Shown: positions 6,398 to 12,781, numbered from the stretch's first letter. The stretch: DNA of 13,000 nucleotides from JAZRWQ01 sp045599805 (GCA_045599805.1 JAZRWQ010000030.1:1-13000); one strand, 5' to 3'. Notes: generated by a model from the letters alone, not told the origin. Numbers and translations: made by a program.

Positions 6398-7481
6398 GTT
6401 TAACCCTCCCGTGCTTTACAGAAAGATAATATGCTGCGAATATAAGCGACAACGCCATTATCAGCGCCGCGTAGATAAATACGAATAAATCGTTGAAGCC
6501 CTTTATGTTCAGCGAATAGTAAAGCGGATACCACGTCCATATTATAAGCACCCAATGCGTGCAGTAGATTATGTTTATCGCTTTACTTAAGTATGCAGCC
6601 GCCGCGATAAGCTTTTTTGACATTACGCGCGACAGCGCATAGTAAAGACCGATAGCCGCAAGGGCGGCGCATATAACGATAAGCGCGTCCGACGTGCCTA
6701 TGTGGTAATACAGATTCATGTCGCCGCTCATCATGCCGGCTCTTTCAGGTATCGCCGCTATCATATACACGGTAACTGCCGCCGCCGCTATGGGTGACAC
6801 GATGCCGTAAAGCATTCCCTTGCATCTGCATTTTCTGAGCACCTTCGCGAACAGATACCCTGCCGCAACGAAGATGAACCAGTTTAAAAGCGGAAAGCAG
6901 GTCGTTGTTTCCCTGCCGGGGAAGTTTGTGCCGAAGAACAGACCGGCAAGCTGATTCATTTCAAATGAGCCTAAGTTTTTGCCTCTCAAAAAGGTGCCCG
7001 ATGCCGAGAGAAGCACCGCCGCGGCGCCGATAACGCCGTCGCTCAGCCTTAACTTTTTCGCTATGCCGAAAAGAATCAGCGCAAGCCCCGCAAAGGGCAG
7101 TATATCGATATTTAAAAGGGCGTATTTAAACAGGTTGAGATTTTCGCCCGACGGATCCGCAAAATACATAACCAGTCTCGGCAGTCCCGACCGCACAAGG
7201 TTCAAGGCAAAGCCGATGAGTATTATTATCGCGCCGCGCTTTATAAGATACCCGGGGTTGTTCTTGCCGTAAACTATGCCCATACCCATACAGAGCATAA
7301 ACGTGCCCGCGCCGAAAAGAAAATTGAGCACTACCGTAAAGGTATAATTGAGCACACAGGTGCTGAGCGCCGTTATCTCATAGGCGTGAACTACAACCAT
7401 GCCTATGATGCACACCGCCTTGGCAATGTCAAACTCAACCTGCCGTCCGGTATTCACATCGTTATTGTCAAAAATCTTCAT
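6384..7481 (-). CDS. Multi-pass membrane acyltransferase (HGSNAT/DUF1624 or acyltransferase-3-like)
   Basis: This 365-residue protein is dominated by about ten hydrophobic segments. Near the N-terminus, EFDIAKAVCIIGMVVVHAYE (16-35) matches the R/E-D-x-x-(R/K)-x-x-x-I-x-x-M-x-x-H pattern opening membrane acyltransferases, with His32 as the usual conserved histidine. A second His-Trp pair lies at 309-310, and a FPLLNW motif (196-201) recalls the glucosaminide N-acetyltransferase group. Such enzymes move acyl groups across or onto the outer membrane face to modify sugars or lipids. It is cotranscribed with, and overlaps, the STAS-acyl ligase gene, which may supply its acyl donor (inference). ATG at 7481 is chosen over an upstream TTG at 7538 because that TTG is part of a convincing -35 box; the ribosome binding site is weak (GGCAGG). 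Acceptor unknown. Confidence 0.75.
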   Translation of the reverse strand: MKIFDNNDVNTGRQVEFDIAKAVCIIGMVVVHAYEITALSTCVLNYTFTVVLNFLFGAGTFMLCMGMGIVYGKNNPGYLIKRGAIIILIGFALNLVRSGLPRLVMYFADPSGENLNLFKYALLNIDILPFAGLALILFGIAKKLRLSDGVIGAAAVLLSASGTFLRGKNLGSFEMNQLAGLFFGTNFPGRETTTCFPLLNWFIFVAAGYLFAKVLRKCRCKGMLYGIVSPIAAAAVTVYMIAAIPERAGMMSGDMNLYYHIGTSDALIVICAALAAIGLYYALSRVMSKKLIAAAAYLSKAINIIYCTHWVLIIWTWYPLYYSLNIKGFNDLFVFIYAALIMALSLIFAAYYLSVKHGRVKHGSK

Positions 7482-7509
7482 AAGCGCCTGCCGAATCTTT
7501 AATATTTTA

Positions 7510-7538
7510 ATTTTATCACAGCCCCCCTTAAAAATCAA
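7510..7538 (-). promoter_or_regulatory. Sigma-A promoter of the acyltransferase-ligase operon
   Basis: On the - strand TTGATT (7533-7538), a 17-base spacer, then TAAAAT (7510-7515) preceded by TGA, an extended -10. Predicted transcription start is about 20 bases before the ATG at 7481. This shows that the longer reading from TTG 7538 is not the protein start. Confidence 0.65.
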
Positions 7539-7565
7539 CAGCTATTTATCCCGCGAATCATAAGA

Positions 7566-7592
7566 AAAGTCCGTCCTTAAAGGACGGACTTT
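7566..7592 (-). terminator. Terminator closing the ctsR-mcsA-mcsB operon
   Basis: Arms AAAGTCCGTCC (7566-7576) and its complement (7582-7592) pair over a 5-base loop. On the - strand a U-rich tail follows. It lies directly after the mcsB stop codon, so the operon ends here without clpC. Confidence 0.85.
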
Positions 7593-7595
7593 ATA

Positions 7596-8570
7596 TTATT
7601 TTAAGGATGCTTTCAGCTTCTCGGCGCGGAGACGGTCACGCTGAGCGGAGGAGTTGTTTTCGCCGCATTCTATGGCAAGGGTTGCCGGACGGCAGGTGAA
7701 GTATGCGCCGTCGAGGGCGGTCGGATCGTCTTCGATGATGCCGCACTCCATGCCGGCACGCACGAGAGAGTAGAGCGAGGAGGCCTCGCGCGAGGAGATT
7801 ACCCTGGCATATTTTAAAGTGCCGTAGGCGCGCATTATCTTATCCTCAAGCAGGATGCCTTCGTTTTCGGATATGCGCTTTAAAAGCGACTCTTCGCGCT
7901 TCTCTATCCGGTTTGCGATATCGGTAAGCTTGGTAAGGGTATCATTCTCGGTAACGCCGAGAGTCACGCGGCTTGTAAGGCGGTAAAGCGCGCCGTTGTC
8001 GCGGTTTTCGGTGTCGATGCCCCTTAATGACAGACCTATGCGGTCAACCCTCTCAAACATTTCACCCATCGCACCCGAATCGGTCATGGCGGGCAGATGC
8101 AAAATGAAGGATGCTTTCATGCCGGTGCCTATCTCCGATACGCCGCAGGTAAGATAGCCAAGCTTTTCGGAATACGCGTAGCCGAGCGATGCGAGCTTTT
8201 CTTCCGTTTCCTTTGCGATTTCGAGAGCCTTATCTATATCGCCGCCGGGCAGCATTACGTTTATCTTAATATGGTCGGCACCGTTTATGATGACAGCCGC
8301 CGTTTTGTCGCCGTTGAGAATTACCGCCCTGCCCTGCCTGCCGTTCAGAAATTCGCCGGAGATTATCCGTCTTTCGGCAAGCGACATAGAATATATACGA
8401 TCGGCATTTTCCATGTCGATATATTCCCAGCCGTCCTTGCAGGCATCGAAAAACGCCGTTTTTATTTTATCGCGCACCTCTTTTTTCTGCGCGTCGTTCA
8501 TCCTTTCGCAGAAAGGATAGCCCTTTATGTTTCTTGTAAGCTTAATGCAAGCATAAACCTTATTGGACAT
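7596..8570 (-). CDS. mcsB: McsB-like protein-arginine kinase homologue, probably catalytically inactive
   Basis: McsB is an ATP:guanido phosphotransferase-fold kinase that phosphorylates protein arginines, including CtsR, and marks proteins for ClpCP. This copy has 324 residues; relatives are about 350. The fold is recognisable: LTRNIKGYPF (11-20), ADHIKI (98-103), EKLGYLTCG (135-143), ASFILHLPA (153-161), SLRGIDTE (181-188). Key residues have changed: the NEEDHLRI motif is NGADHIKI (catalytic Glu is Ala98, Arg is Lys102), the CPTN cysteine is Gly143, the two first-motif phosphate-binding arginines are Cys8 and Lys10, and the GTxxR arginine is Lys152. Arg183 and Glu188 are kept, as is the C-terminal RDxxRA phospho-arginine-sensing motif (311-316). 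It is therefore likely a pseudokinase or phospho-arginine reader. ATG at 8570 is chosen: GGAGG is 7 bases upstream but only 1 base from the GTG at 8576. Two bases separate it from mcsA. Confidence 0.88.
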   Translation of the reverse strand: MSNKVYACIKLTRNIKGYPFCERMNDAQKKEVRDKIKTAFFDACKDGWEYIDMENADRIYSMSLAERRIISGEFLNGRQGRAVILNGDKTAAVIINGADHIKINVMLPGGDIDKALEIAKETEEKLASLGYAYSEKLGYLTCGVSEIGTGMKASFILHLPAMTDSGAMGEMFERVDRIGLSLRGIDTENRDNGALYRLTSRVTLGVTENDTLTKLTDIANRIEKREESLLKRISENEGILLEDKIMRAYGTLKYARVISSREASSLYSLVRAGMECGIIEDDPTALDGAYFTCRPATLAIECGENNSSAQRDRLRAEKLKASLK

Positions 8571-8572
8571 AT

Positions 8573-9061
8573 TCACGCCTCCATTTCTCTTATTTCATCG
8601 CGAAGCTTTGCGGCCTTTTCAAAATCCTCCGCCTCTATCGCCTTTTTCATTTCCTGCCTTAATTCCTCTGCGCGCTTTTCGATATTTTCCTTATCCTCGC
8701 CCGTAATATGCTTTACGCTGCCCTGCGCGCGAAGCATAGCGCCCTGCAGCTCCTTTTCAAAGGCATCGTAGCAGCCGGGACAGCCAACCCTGCCGCAGCG
8801 CAGGATATCGTTTAACGCCGTGCCGCATTCGGGGCATTTTTTCGGTGCGAAGGATGCCGCAAGACGGGGCAGTCCTTCGAAAAAGGAATCGCAAAAAAGG
8901 TTATCGAAAAACGGATCGCCGAAGAATCCGTCGTTTATCAGGCTTTTAAGTCCGCTTTTCTCGGCGCACTCGGGGCAAAGGCATATCTCCTCGGTAACGC
9001 CGTTTACCGTAGTTTTGCAGTAGGTGGTCGCTTTGTTCTTTCTGCACTTTTCACATAACAT
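8573..9061 (-). CDS. mcsA: McsA, zinc-binding activator of McsB with UVR domain
   Basis: This 162-residue protein is normal in length for McsA, the adaptor that binds and stimulates McsB and helps control CtsR. It has an N-terminal zinc site (Cys3-x2-Cys6 and Cys29-x2-Cys32), a second (Cys76-x2-Cys79 and Cys94-x2-Cys97), and a C-terminal UvrB/UvrC-like helical hairpin (about 127-162, EDFEKAAKLRDEI). The zinc ligands are intact even though its partner McsB appears to have lost its active site. ATG at 9061 has AAGGAGG 8 bases upstream; that sequence overlaps the ctsR stop codon. Second gene of the ctsR operon. Confidence 0.93.
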   Translation of the reverse strand: MLCEKCRKNKATTYCKTTVNGVTEEICLCPECAEKSGLKSLINDGFFGDPFFDNLFCDSFFEGLPRLAASFAPKKCPECGTALNDILRCGRVGCPGCYDAFEKELQGAMLRAQGSVKHITGEDKENIEKRAEELRQEMKKAIEAEDFEKAAKLRDEIREMEA

Positions 9062-9074
9062 ATCTGTTACCTCC

Positions 9075-9527
9075 TTATGCTATAAGTGTTACCAATATAT
9101 TCTTAAGTATTGTGGCTCTTACCTTATTTCTTTCGGATTTTTCAACGTCGCTTAAGCTGTTTTCCGAAATCGCCGCCGCAATGAGCCGCGCGGTGCGCTT
9201 TTCCATCATGTCGTAATCGCTCATGTTTTTGAGATACTGCGAAGCGGTGGTGTAGTCTATGCTGTCGCCTATCGCGTTCACTATATGCATTATCGTTTCG
9301 GAGGCATCCCTTTCAACACGGCAGATGCGTATGTATCCGCCGCCGCCGCGCCTGCTCTCTATTACGTAGCCCTGCTCGGGCTTGAAGCGCGAAGCAAGCA
9401 CGTAGTTTATCTGGCTGGGCACAACGTTGAACTGGCGCGCAAGATCCTGCCGCTGTAATTCCAGAGCACCCTCCGACTCATCAAGCATATCGTAAATGAA
9501 CTGCGCTATCATATCGCTCATTCCCAT
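9075..9527 (-). CDS. ctsR: CtsR, heat-shock/class III stress repressor
   Basis: This 150-residue protein is a repressor of protein quality-control genes (clp genes and its own operon). The winged helix-turn-helix is in residues 4-70, with the diagnostic glycine-rich wing RRGGGGYIRI (59-68), known in this family as DNA contact and heat sensor. The C-terminal helical domain (about 78-150) is the dimerisation and McsB-interaction region. ATG at 9527 has GGAGGG about 9 bases upstream; an internal ATG two codons later is less well placed. First gene of the operon with mcsA and mcsB. Its promoter carries four GTCAAA half-sites, so it is almost certainly autoregulated. Confidence 0.93.
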   Translation of the reverse strand: MGMSDMIAQFIYDMLDESEGALELQRQDLARQFNVVPSQINYVLASRFKPEQGYVIESRRGGGGYIRICRVERDASETIMHIVNAIGDSIDYTTASQYLKNMSDYDMMEKRTARLIAAAISENSLSDVEKSERNKVRATILKNILVTLIA

Positions 9528-9549
9528 GTTTTCTGCCCTCCTGTTTTAT

Positions 9550-9579
9550 TTTGACTTTGACTTACTTTGACCTTTTGAC
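9550..9579 (-). promoter_or_regulatory. CtsR operator array (four GTCAAA half-sites)
   Basis: TTTGAC appears on the + strand at 9550, 9556, 9566 and 9574, that is, four GTCAAA units on the - strand. The pair at 9556 and 9566 has the canonical 10-base spacing of the CtsR heptad repeat (RGTCAAA-N3-RGTCAAA; spacer GTA on the - strand rather than the usual NAN). The array covers the predicted start of transcription, fitting repression of ctsR-mcsA-mcsB. Confidence 0.85.
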
Positions 9580-9582
9580 TAT

Positions 9583-9610
9583 ATTATAGCTCTTCCGCGC
9601 GATTTGTCAA
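9583..9610 (-). promoter_or_regulatory. Sigma-A promoter of ctsR-mcsA-mcsB
   Basis: On the - strand a perfect TTGACA (9605-9610), a 16-base spacer and a perfect TATAAT (9583-9588). Transcription should begin near 9576, inside the CtsR operator array. This is the strongest promoter match in the window. Confidence 0.88.
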
Positions 9611-9628
9611 GAGAATTTCAAAAAAAAT

Positions 9629-9664
9629 TTGATTTTTCTTTAAAATAAATGTAGAATAGTCAAA
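9629..9664 (+). promoter_or_regulatory. Promoter of the HAD-GNAT operon with one CtsR-like half-site
   Basis: TTGATT (9629-9634), a 17-base spacer and TAGAAT (9652-9657) face right, back to back with the ctsR promoter. AGTCAAA (9658-9664) follows the -10 directly, where transcription should start. It is a single half-site, so CtsR control of this gene pair is only a possibility. Confidence 0.6.
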
Positions 9665-9682
9665 AAGGGCAAGGATGATACC

Positions 9683-10414
9683 ATGAAAATAATCTTCGCT
9701 GATTTTGACAATACTATATACTTCGGCGCCGATAAGGACTACACTCCCTTGCAAAAGGCGGTAAAGGCGTGGCAGGATGCCGGCAACATGTTTGTTGTGG
9801 CATCCGGACGCTCCGGTCCCGACCTTTTCGGGCCGTACGAAAATTTAGGCATCAGGGCAGACGGCTTTGCCTGCGCCTACGGCACGATGCAGTATGACAG
9901 GGACAAAAATCTGTTCGCCTGCAAATACTCCGACAACAAGACTTTGCAGGATTTTTGCGCCGTTATGGACAGATACGATTACAAATACGTTGCCTTCACC
10001 TGCGAAAAAGGCTTTTTCCGATTTGAAGAGCCGAGGCTGGAGCTTAAAAATCTTGAGCGCTTCGGCATAATGTACAACGGCTGCGCCGGCTTTAAGAATG
10101 ACGAGGACACCTACGCCTTTATAGATGATATCAAAGCCAAGATGTCTGACCGGCTTAACATAATACGCCAGTCGTGGTATTTCGACCTGCCGCCCGCAGG
10201 CTGCAACAAGGCAACGGGGGTTATGGACTTCGCGCGGCATTACGGCGCAGGAAAAGAAGACATAATAACCGTGGGCGACTGGATGAACGATTATGACATG
10301 ATAAAGGAATTCCGCGGAATAACCTTTGATTATGCCCACCCCGAAATAAAAGCCATAGCCACGGCGATTTACAAGGATATGCCAGAAATAATATACAAAC
10401 TGCTTACGGAGTAA
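9683..10414 (+). CDS. HAD-superfamily (Cof-type, IIB) phosphatase
   Basis: This 243-residue protein is a predicted cytoplasmic small-molecule phosphatase. All four HAD motifs are present: nucleophile motif DFDNT (7-11, Asp7 and Asp9), motif II ASGRSG (40-45), motif III lysine Lys176 in CNKATGV, and motif IV VGDWMNDYDM (197-206). The insert between motifs II and III is the C2 cap of Cof-type members, which act on sugar phosphates, nucleotides or flavin precursors; the substrate cannot be told from sequence. ATG at 9683 has AAGG 8 bases upstream. The GNAT gene follows after 5 bases, so the two form an operon. The promoter is divergent from ctsR. Confidence 0.88.
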   Translation: MKIIFADFDNTIYFGADKDYTPLQKAVKAWQDAGNMFVVASGRSGPDLFGPYENLGIRADGFACAYGTMQYDRDKNLFACKYSDNKTLQDFCAVMDRYDYKYVAFTCEKGFFRFEEPRLELKNLERFGIMYNGCAGFKNDEDTYAFIDDIKAKMSDRLNIIRQSWYFDLPPAGCNKATGVMDFARHYGAGKEDIITVGDWMNDYDMIKEFRGITFDYAHPEIKAIATAIYKDMPEIIYKLLTE

Positions 10415-10419
10415 TATAT

Positions 10420-10953
10420 ATGGAAGAAATACTTACCGAACGCCTTAAGCTCCGCGCCCTTAAATGGAGCGATATCGACGATTTTTACGCCTATGCCAAA
10501 ACGGATAAGGTAGGCCCGCCGGCAGGCTGGAAGCCGCACACAAGCAAGCTTGAAACATTAAGCGTGCTCAAATCCCTTAAAAGCTCGGGCACGGTGCGCG
10601 CCATAGAATTTCAGGGAAAGATGATTGGTACGGTATCCGTGCAGGAGGACGACAAACGCACAGGCCTGCGCGCTCGCATGATAGGCTATTCATTAAACAG
10701 CGACTACTGGGGCATGGGCATTGCCGCCGGGGCCGCCACGGCCGTTATCGAGCGACTTTTCGACACCACGAACGTTGATACCGTAGCCGGCTACTGCTTC
10801 CCTGCCAATGAAGCCTCCGCCCGCGTTCTTACAAAGTGCGGCATGAAGTACGAGGGCACCATGAAAAAATCATATCTCAATTACGACAGCACGGTGCATG
10901 ATTTAAAATGCTTCCTTATTACAAGAGAAGAATACGAAAGCGCCAACGCATAA
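10420..10953 (+). CDS. GNAT-family N-acetyltransferase, RimJ/RimL-like
   Basis: This 177-residue protein is a predicted acetyl-CoA-dependent N-acetyltransferase. The N-terminal TERLKLRALKWSDIDDFYAY (6-25) is the usual opening of the RimJ/RimL subgroup. The acetyl-CoA loop lies at YWGMGIAAGA (96-105), and the C-terminal region NEASARVLTKCGMKYEGTMKKS (130-151) is typical of the same group. Members acetylate ribosomal-protein N-termini, antibiotics or small amines; I cannot choose among these. The start codon lies 5 bases after the HAD stop, with GGAG inside the end of the HAD gene, so translation is probably coupled. A strong terminator follows the stop codon at once. Confidence 0.9.
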   Translation: MEEILTERLKLRALKWSDIDDFYAYAKTDKVGPPAGWKPHTSKLETLSVLKSLKSSGTVRAIEFQGKMIGTVSVQEDDKRTGLRARMIGYSLNSDYWGMGIAAGAATAVIERLFDTTNVDTVAGYCFPANEASARVLTKCGMKYEGTMKKSYLNYDSTVHDLKCFLITREEYESANA

Positions 10954-10954
10954 C

Positions 10955-10990
10955 AAAAAGGAATCTGTCAATATGACAGATTCCTTTTTT
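10955..10990. terminator. Bidirectional terminator after the GNAT gene
   Basis: A perfect 16-bp stem (10955-10970 with 10974-10989, loop ATA) with A-run and T-run flanks. It ends the HAD-GNAT operon rightward and the hydrolase gene (ending at 11020) leftward. The stem begins GGAATCTGTCA, close to GGAATCCGAC in the terminator at 32-62. Confidence 0.92.
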
Positions 10991-11019
10991 ATTCGGTCTG
11001 CAAAAGCTTTGATGAAAGA

Positions 11020-11946
11020 TCATGCCCGCTTTTTATTCTTTATAATAAGTACGGCGACAACTGCGGCGCAGGCAGCTGCAGCGCCTGCGATTATCCATAT
11101 ATCGCCGGCAGAGATTACCGAGCCGGTTTTGATATCGTCTATATTCTTGCTTGCGAACGATTTCCAGTTTTTGTCCTGTGAAAGGGCACCGCCCTCTTTA
11201 AATACGGCAAGGGACTCGGCCTCACCGTACAGCACGCCGTCAAGCCAGGTTACGGCGTATCTTAAAATTGAATTCGGAGATATCATTGACGTGGTGTGTA
11301 TGCCGCCCACCAGCGATGCGTATACGGCAGGGCCCTGCGCCTTTTCATAGGTAGGCTTTACCCATATGCCGGAGGGAACGATAAGGTCGGCTGTGCCGGT
11401 CATGAAAAAGGTGGGTGTGGTAAGTCCGCTGCGCTCATCTTTGGTGTTGCTGCCGGCGATGGACAAAACGCACTTTATGCGGCTGTCCGCCTTGGCGGCG
11501 TTCACGCTGCTTCGTCCGCCCTGCGAATGACCGACGGCGGCTATTTTGTTTTTGTCGATCTTATTATAAAACCGGCTGTCGGGATCGTCATTGAGCTCAA
11601 AAATATAGTCAATGGAATTGCACTGATCCACGCCGTCTGCCGACATAACGTTGCTGCTTGAAACAACAACGTAGCCGCTTTTTGCGAATCCCTTGAACAA
11701 TTCGGTGTACAATGCCGGCGGACAAACCGTTCCGTTTGCCCAAACGATCACCGGATATTTGCCGTTTCCCTCTTCAAGCGATTCGGGATAAAAAATAACG
11801 TGGCCGGACAAGCCCGAAAAGTCGCCGAATTCGCGAACATCTCCCAGATCCTTCGTTCCGCCTGCTGCATATACCGGCAGGCATAACGATATTACCGTGG
11901 TGCAGATAAGTATTGCCGAGATAATTATGCGCAATGTTTTTTTCAT
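11020..11946 (-). CDS. Exported, membrane-tethered alpha/beta hydrolase (chlorophyllase/dienelactone-hydrolase-like)
   Basis: This 308-residue protein is a predicted serine esterase held on the outer membrane face. Residues 1-27 are a signal peptide (cleavage likely after VYA). The catalytic domain (about 45-240) has the nucleophile elbow GHSQG (Ser141), with likely acid Asp187 in GTADLIVP and base His217 in GGIHTTS. Residues 280-303 are a hydrophobic C-terminal anchor ending in KNKKRA, giving a cytoplasmic tail. The nearest families by eye are chlorophyllase-, cutinase- or dienelactone-hydrolase-like enzymes acting on ester bonds; the substrate is unknown. ATG at 11946 has AAGGAG 8 bases upstream. 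It has its own promoter and ends at a shared terminator. A separate exported PASTA protein lies just upstream on the same strand. Confidence 0.82.
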   Translation of the reverse strand: MKKTLRIIISAILICTTVISLCLPVYAAGGTKDLGDVREFGDFSGLSGHVIFYPESLEEGNGKYPVIVWANGTVCPPALYTELFKGFAKSGYVVVSSSNVMSADGVDQCNSIDYIFELNDDPDSRFYNKIDKNKIAAVGHSQGGRSSVNAAKADSRIKCVLSIAGSNTKDERSGLTTPTFFMTGTADLIVPSGIWVKPTYEKAQGPAVYASLVGGIHTTSMISPNSILRYAVTWLDGVLYGEAESLAVFKEGGALSQDKNWKSFASKNIDDIKTGSVISAGDIWIIAGAAAACAAVVAVLIIKNKKRA

Positions 11947-11975
11947 AAATTTTGCTCCTTTCGCGATATACTGTC

Positions 11976-12004
11976 ATTATACCACCAAAAGGAAAATACT
12001 GCAA
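11976..12004 (-). promoter_or_regulatory. Promoter of the hydrolase gene
   Basis: On the - strand TTGCAG (11999-12004), a 17-base spacer and TATAAT (11976-11981) preceded by TGG, an extended -10. It lies in the short gap between the hydrolase and the PASTA gene, so the two are probably transcribed separately; read-through from the PASTA gene is possible because I see no terminator there. Confidence 0.65.
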
Positions 12005-12034
12005 ACTTTATTTCATCAAATTAAAGGGCATGTT

Positions 12035-12562
12035 TTATTTCCTTCCGGTGGAGACGGTGAGTATTATCTCGGAGCCTGACGGCGCCTTAACGCCGGGCAG
12101 GGGCGAGGATAAAAGAACTGTGCCCTTTTCCTTTGCCGAGTCTTCAAGCTTCTCGGTTACCTTAAAGCCGAGCTTCGTAAGCTCATTCTTTGCATCGTTA
12201 AAGTCCTTTCCTATAACGTCGGGCACAGCGACGCTGCCGCTGTTGTTCTTTACAACAAAGAGCCTGACCGTGCTTCCGGCGCCTGCGGGCGTGTCCTTTG
12301 CCGGATCGGTCTTCTGCACACAGCCCTCCGGTATAACCGAGCTTTCAATGTAAACGGTTTCCGGCTTAAATCCGGCGTTTTCAATTTGTTCTTTCGCGTC
12401 TTCCTCTTTTTGTCCCTCAACGTTGGGCACTCTGACGGTTAGCCGCGAGCCGGTGAGCTTATCCATATCCGAATCAGCACCTATCGCGATGCCTATCACA
12501 GCGCCTGCGGCGATGCCCACAGCAAGCGCGATTATTGCCGTAAGTATTATTTTCTTTTTCAT
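12035..12562 (-). CDS. Membrane-anchored protein with two PASTA domains and no kinase
   Basis: This 175-residue protein has one N-terminal hydrophobic helix (5-29) that is a signal anchor, and two PASTA repeats: about 41-104 (VPNVEGQKEEDAKEQIENAGF) and 110-172 (VPDVIGKDFNDAKNELTKLGF). PASTA domains bind muropeptides or beta-lactams at the cell surface and normally sit on Ser/Thr kinases (PknB/PrkC) or penicillin-binding proteins. Here there is neither domain, and no kinase gene is adjacent. It may be a peptidoglycan-binding accessory protein. ATG at 12562 has AAGGAG about 9 bases upstream. Confidence 0.87.
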   Translation of the reverse strand: MKKKIILTAIIALAVGIAAGAVIGIAIGADSDMDKLTGSRLTVRVPNVEGQKEEDAKEQIENAGFKPETVYIESSVIPEGCVQKTDPAKDTPAGAGSTVRLFVVKNNSGSVAVPDVIGKDFNDAKNELTKLGFKVTEKLEDSAKEKGTVLLSSPLPGVKAPSGSEIILTVSTGRK

Positions 12563-12612
12563 GGTAAGCGCTCCTTTTTACGGTATCTCAATTCAATCTG
12601 TTTGTTATTTAT

Positions 12613-12621
12613 ATTGTAACA
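12613..12621 (-). promoter_or_regulatory. Candidate extended -10 of the PASTA gene
   Basis: On the - strand TGTTACAAT gives TG-N-TACAAT, about 50 bases before the start codon. No recognisable -35 lies at the right distance, so this is tentative. Confidence 0.4.
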
Positions 12622-12656
12622 TAGAAAGTGCTGAAAGTCCGCTAAAATAAATTTTT

Positions 12657-12781
12657 TATTTTGTCGGGGAGAGCGGGTTAGGGAGCTTCCCGGAAGGTTT
12701 TCATCGCAAGCGACCGGGCTTGTTCGATTCCCATTGCCGCTAACCAAAAAAGAGTGCCCGACATTCAAAAGCGACAAAATA
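12657..12781. repeat. Structured 125-base element with perfect 10-bp terminal inverted repeats
   Basis: TATTTTGTCG (12657-12666) and CGACAAAATA (12772-12781) are perfect inverted ends. Inside are nested pairings: GGTTAG/CTAACC (12676-12681 with 12740-12745), GGGA/TCCC (12681-12684 with 12729-12732), CCCGG/CCGGG (12689-12693 with 12714-12718), and TCGC/GCGA (12704-12707 with 12710-12713). A T-loop-like GTTCGATTC (12722-12730) and a CCA (12744-12746) give a tRNA-like look. I see no target-site duplication. It could be a MITE-like element, a tRNA-derived remnant or a structured RNA. Confidence 0.5.

Noticed and set aside
7482..7538. N-terminal extension of the membrane acyltransferase from TTG 7538
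   Set aside because: The TTG is the first part of a -35 box in a good promoter (TTGATT, 17 bases, TAAAAT), so this stretch is upstream of or within the leader.
8571..8576. GTG start for mcsB overlapping the mcsA stop
   Set aside because: GGAGG would be only 1 base from this GTG; the ATG at 8570 has the right spacing of 7.
8097..8771. A 224-residue + strand open frame opposite mcsB and mcsA
   Set aside because: It lies across two clearly recognised genes on the other strand and has no ribosome binding site or known motif.
12671..12746. A functional tRNA gene of 76 bases ending in CCA
   Set aside because: The T-loop consensus and CCA are present, but the T-stem does not pair, the D-arm is not formed, the acceptor has only 5 pairs and no proper anticodon loop is seen.
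12559..12777. A 72-residue - strand open frame upstream of the PASTA gene
   Set aside because: It reads through the palindromic element and the PASTA promoter region, overlaps the PASTA start and resembles the antisense of a structured RNA more than a protein.
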